Below are positions 6,174 through 6,348 of a stretch of 6,348 bases of DNA, in pieces. The notes beneath the pieces are model-generated. The model was not told the DNA's origin. It saw only the letters and a list, made by a program, of their open reading frames with translations, and did not search any database. Source of the stretch: Bacteroidota bacterium (lineage in GTDB: Bacteria; Bacteroidota; Bacteroidia; Bacteroidales; SZUA-534); assembly GCA_020047835.1 (NCBI GenBank), contig JAIFNJ010000066.1:1-6348 (forward strand), given 5' to 3'. The stretch's first letter is position 1. Each line of letters begins with the position of its first letter. The translations under genes and the position numbers were made by a program.

Positions 6174-6348
6174 ATGAGAATCGCACCTAAACCCAACGTA
6201 ATTATATTTTTTCTTGCCCTATTTTATCTGGTCGGAATCATTGGATTTGCCATTCCCCTTACCCGGCCAATTTTTATTACCTTAATTCCGTTTGCCTTAG
6301 TGATGAGTGTTTTTCTGCTAATGGTTTATCACAAACCAGCTGCCATTA
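6174..6348 (+). CDS. cruF: Partial membrane protein, probable carotenoid 1,2-hydratase CruF (N-terminus only)
   Basis: An open frame starts with ATG 13 bp after the crtD stop and runs off the window after 58 codons. The visible part has a short basic N-terminus (MRIAPKPN) followed by two hydrophobic segments, about residues 9-28 (ending VGIIGFAIP) and 33-52 (IFITLIPFALVMSVFLLMVY), then HKPAA. The arrangement of one membrane helix with a V/IGIIGF motif, a short turn, and a second helix with an L-x-P-hydrophobic motif resembles the start of the Caroten_synth (DUF422/CruF) family, multi-spanning proteins that hydrate the C-1',2' end of lycopene or gamma-carotene. Position directly behind crtD fits this. 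With only 58 residues the family call is an inference. A CrtY-type cyclase subunit or another small membrane protein of the carotenoid cluster is the alternative. The gene itself is well supported by spacing and composition. Confidence 0.65.
   Translation, partial: MRIAPKPNVIIFFLALFYLVGIIGFAIPLTRPIFITLIPFALVMSVFLLMVYHKPAAI

Overview
The window is an ordinary-looking chromosomal segment from a member of the Bacteroidota. The protein sequences point there: a YebC of the MGRAFEYRKA type, and CrtB, CrtI and CrtD proteins of the kinds seen in that phylum. The DNA agrees: it is AT-rich, Shine-Dalgarno sites are mostly absent, and there are several matches to the Bacteroidota -7 promoter box TAnnTTTG. 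A marine or environmental lineage such as Marinilabiliales or Cytophagales is a guess and cannot be settled from this sequence.

Layout. Positions 1-115 hold a leader with a probable promoter and no supportable gene. A YebC/TACO1-family gene (116-823, +) follows and ends at a strong intrinsic terminator (845-875). Convergent to it is a two-gene unit on the minus strand: a small predicted lipoprotein resembling DUF6438 (1612-2091) whose stop codon overlaps the start of sfsA (914-1612). A good -33/-7 promoter lies just upstream of the pair (2117-2148).

The right two thirds is a divergent carotenoid locus. crtI (phytoene desaturase, 3113-4600) and crtB (phytoene synthase, 2227-3129) run leftward and overlap by 17 bp. 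crtD (a second CrtI-type flavin desaturase resembling 1-hydroxycarotenoid 3,4-desaturases, 4694-6160) runs rightward. It is followed after 13 bp by the first 58 codons of a membrane protein that looks like the carotenoid 1,2-hydratase CruF. The 93-bp divergent intergenic region holds a 19-bp inverted repeat (4627-4645) overlapping the likely crtD -7 box, a candidate shared operator.

How the genes work together: CrtB condenses two GGPP to phytoene and CrtI desaturates it towards lycopene. If the CruF and CrtD calls are right, water is then added at C-1' and a 3',4' double bond is introduced, as in the saproxanthin/myxol type of monocyclic carotenoid. The cyclase and ring hydroxylase that route would need are not in the window. 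I found no evidence of a mobile element, CRISPR array, defence system or RNA gene. The most useful unexplained items are the shared operator-like repeat and the lipoprotein gene coupled to sfsA.
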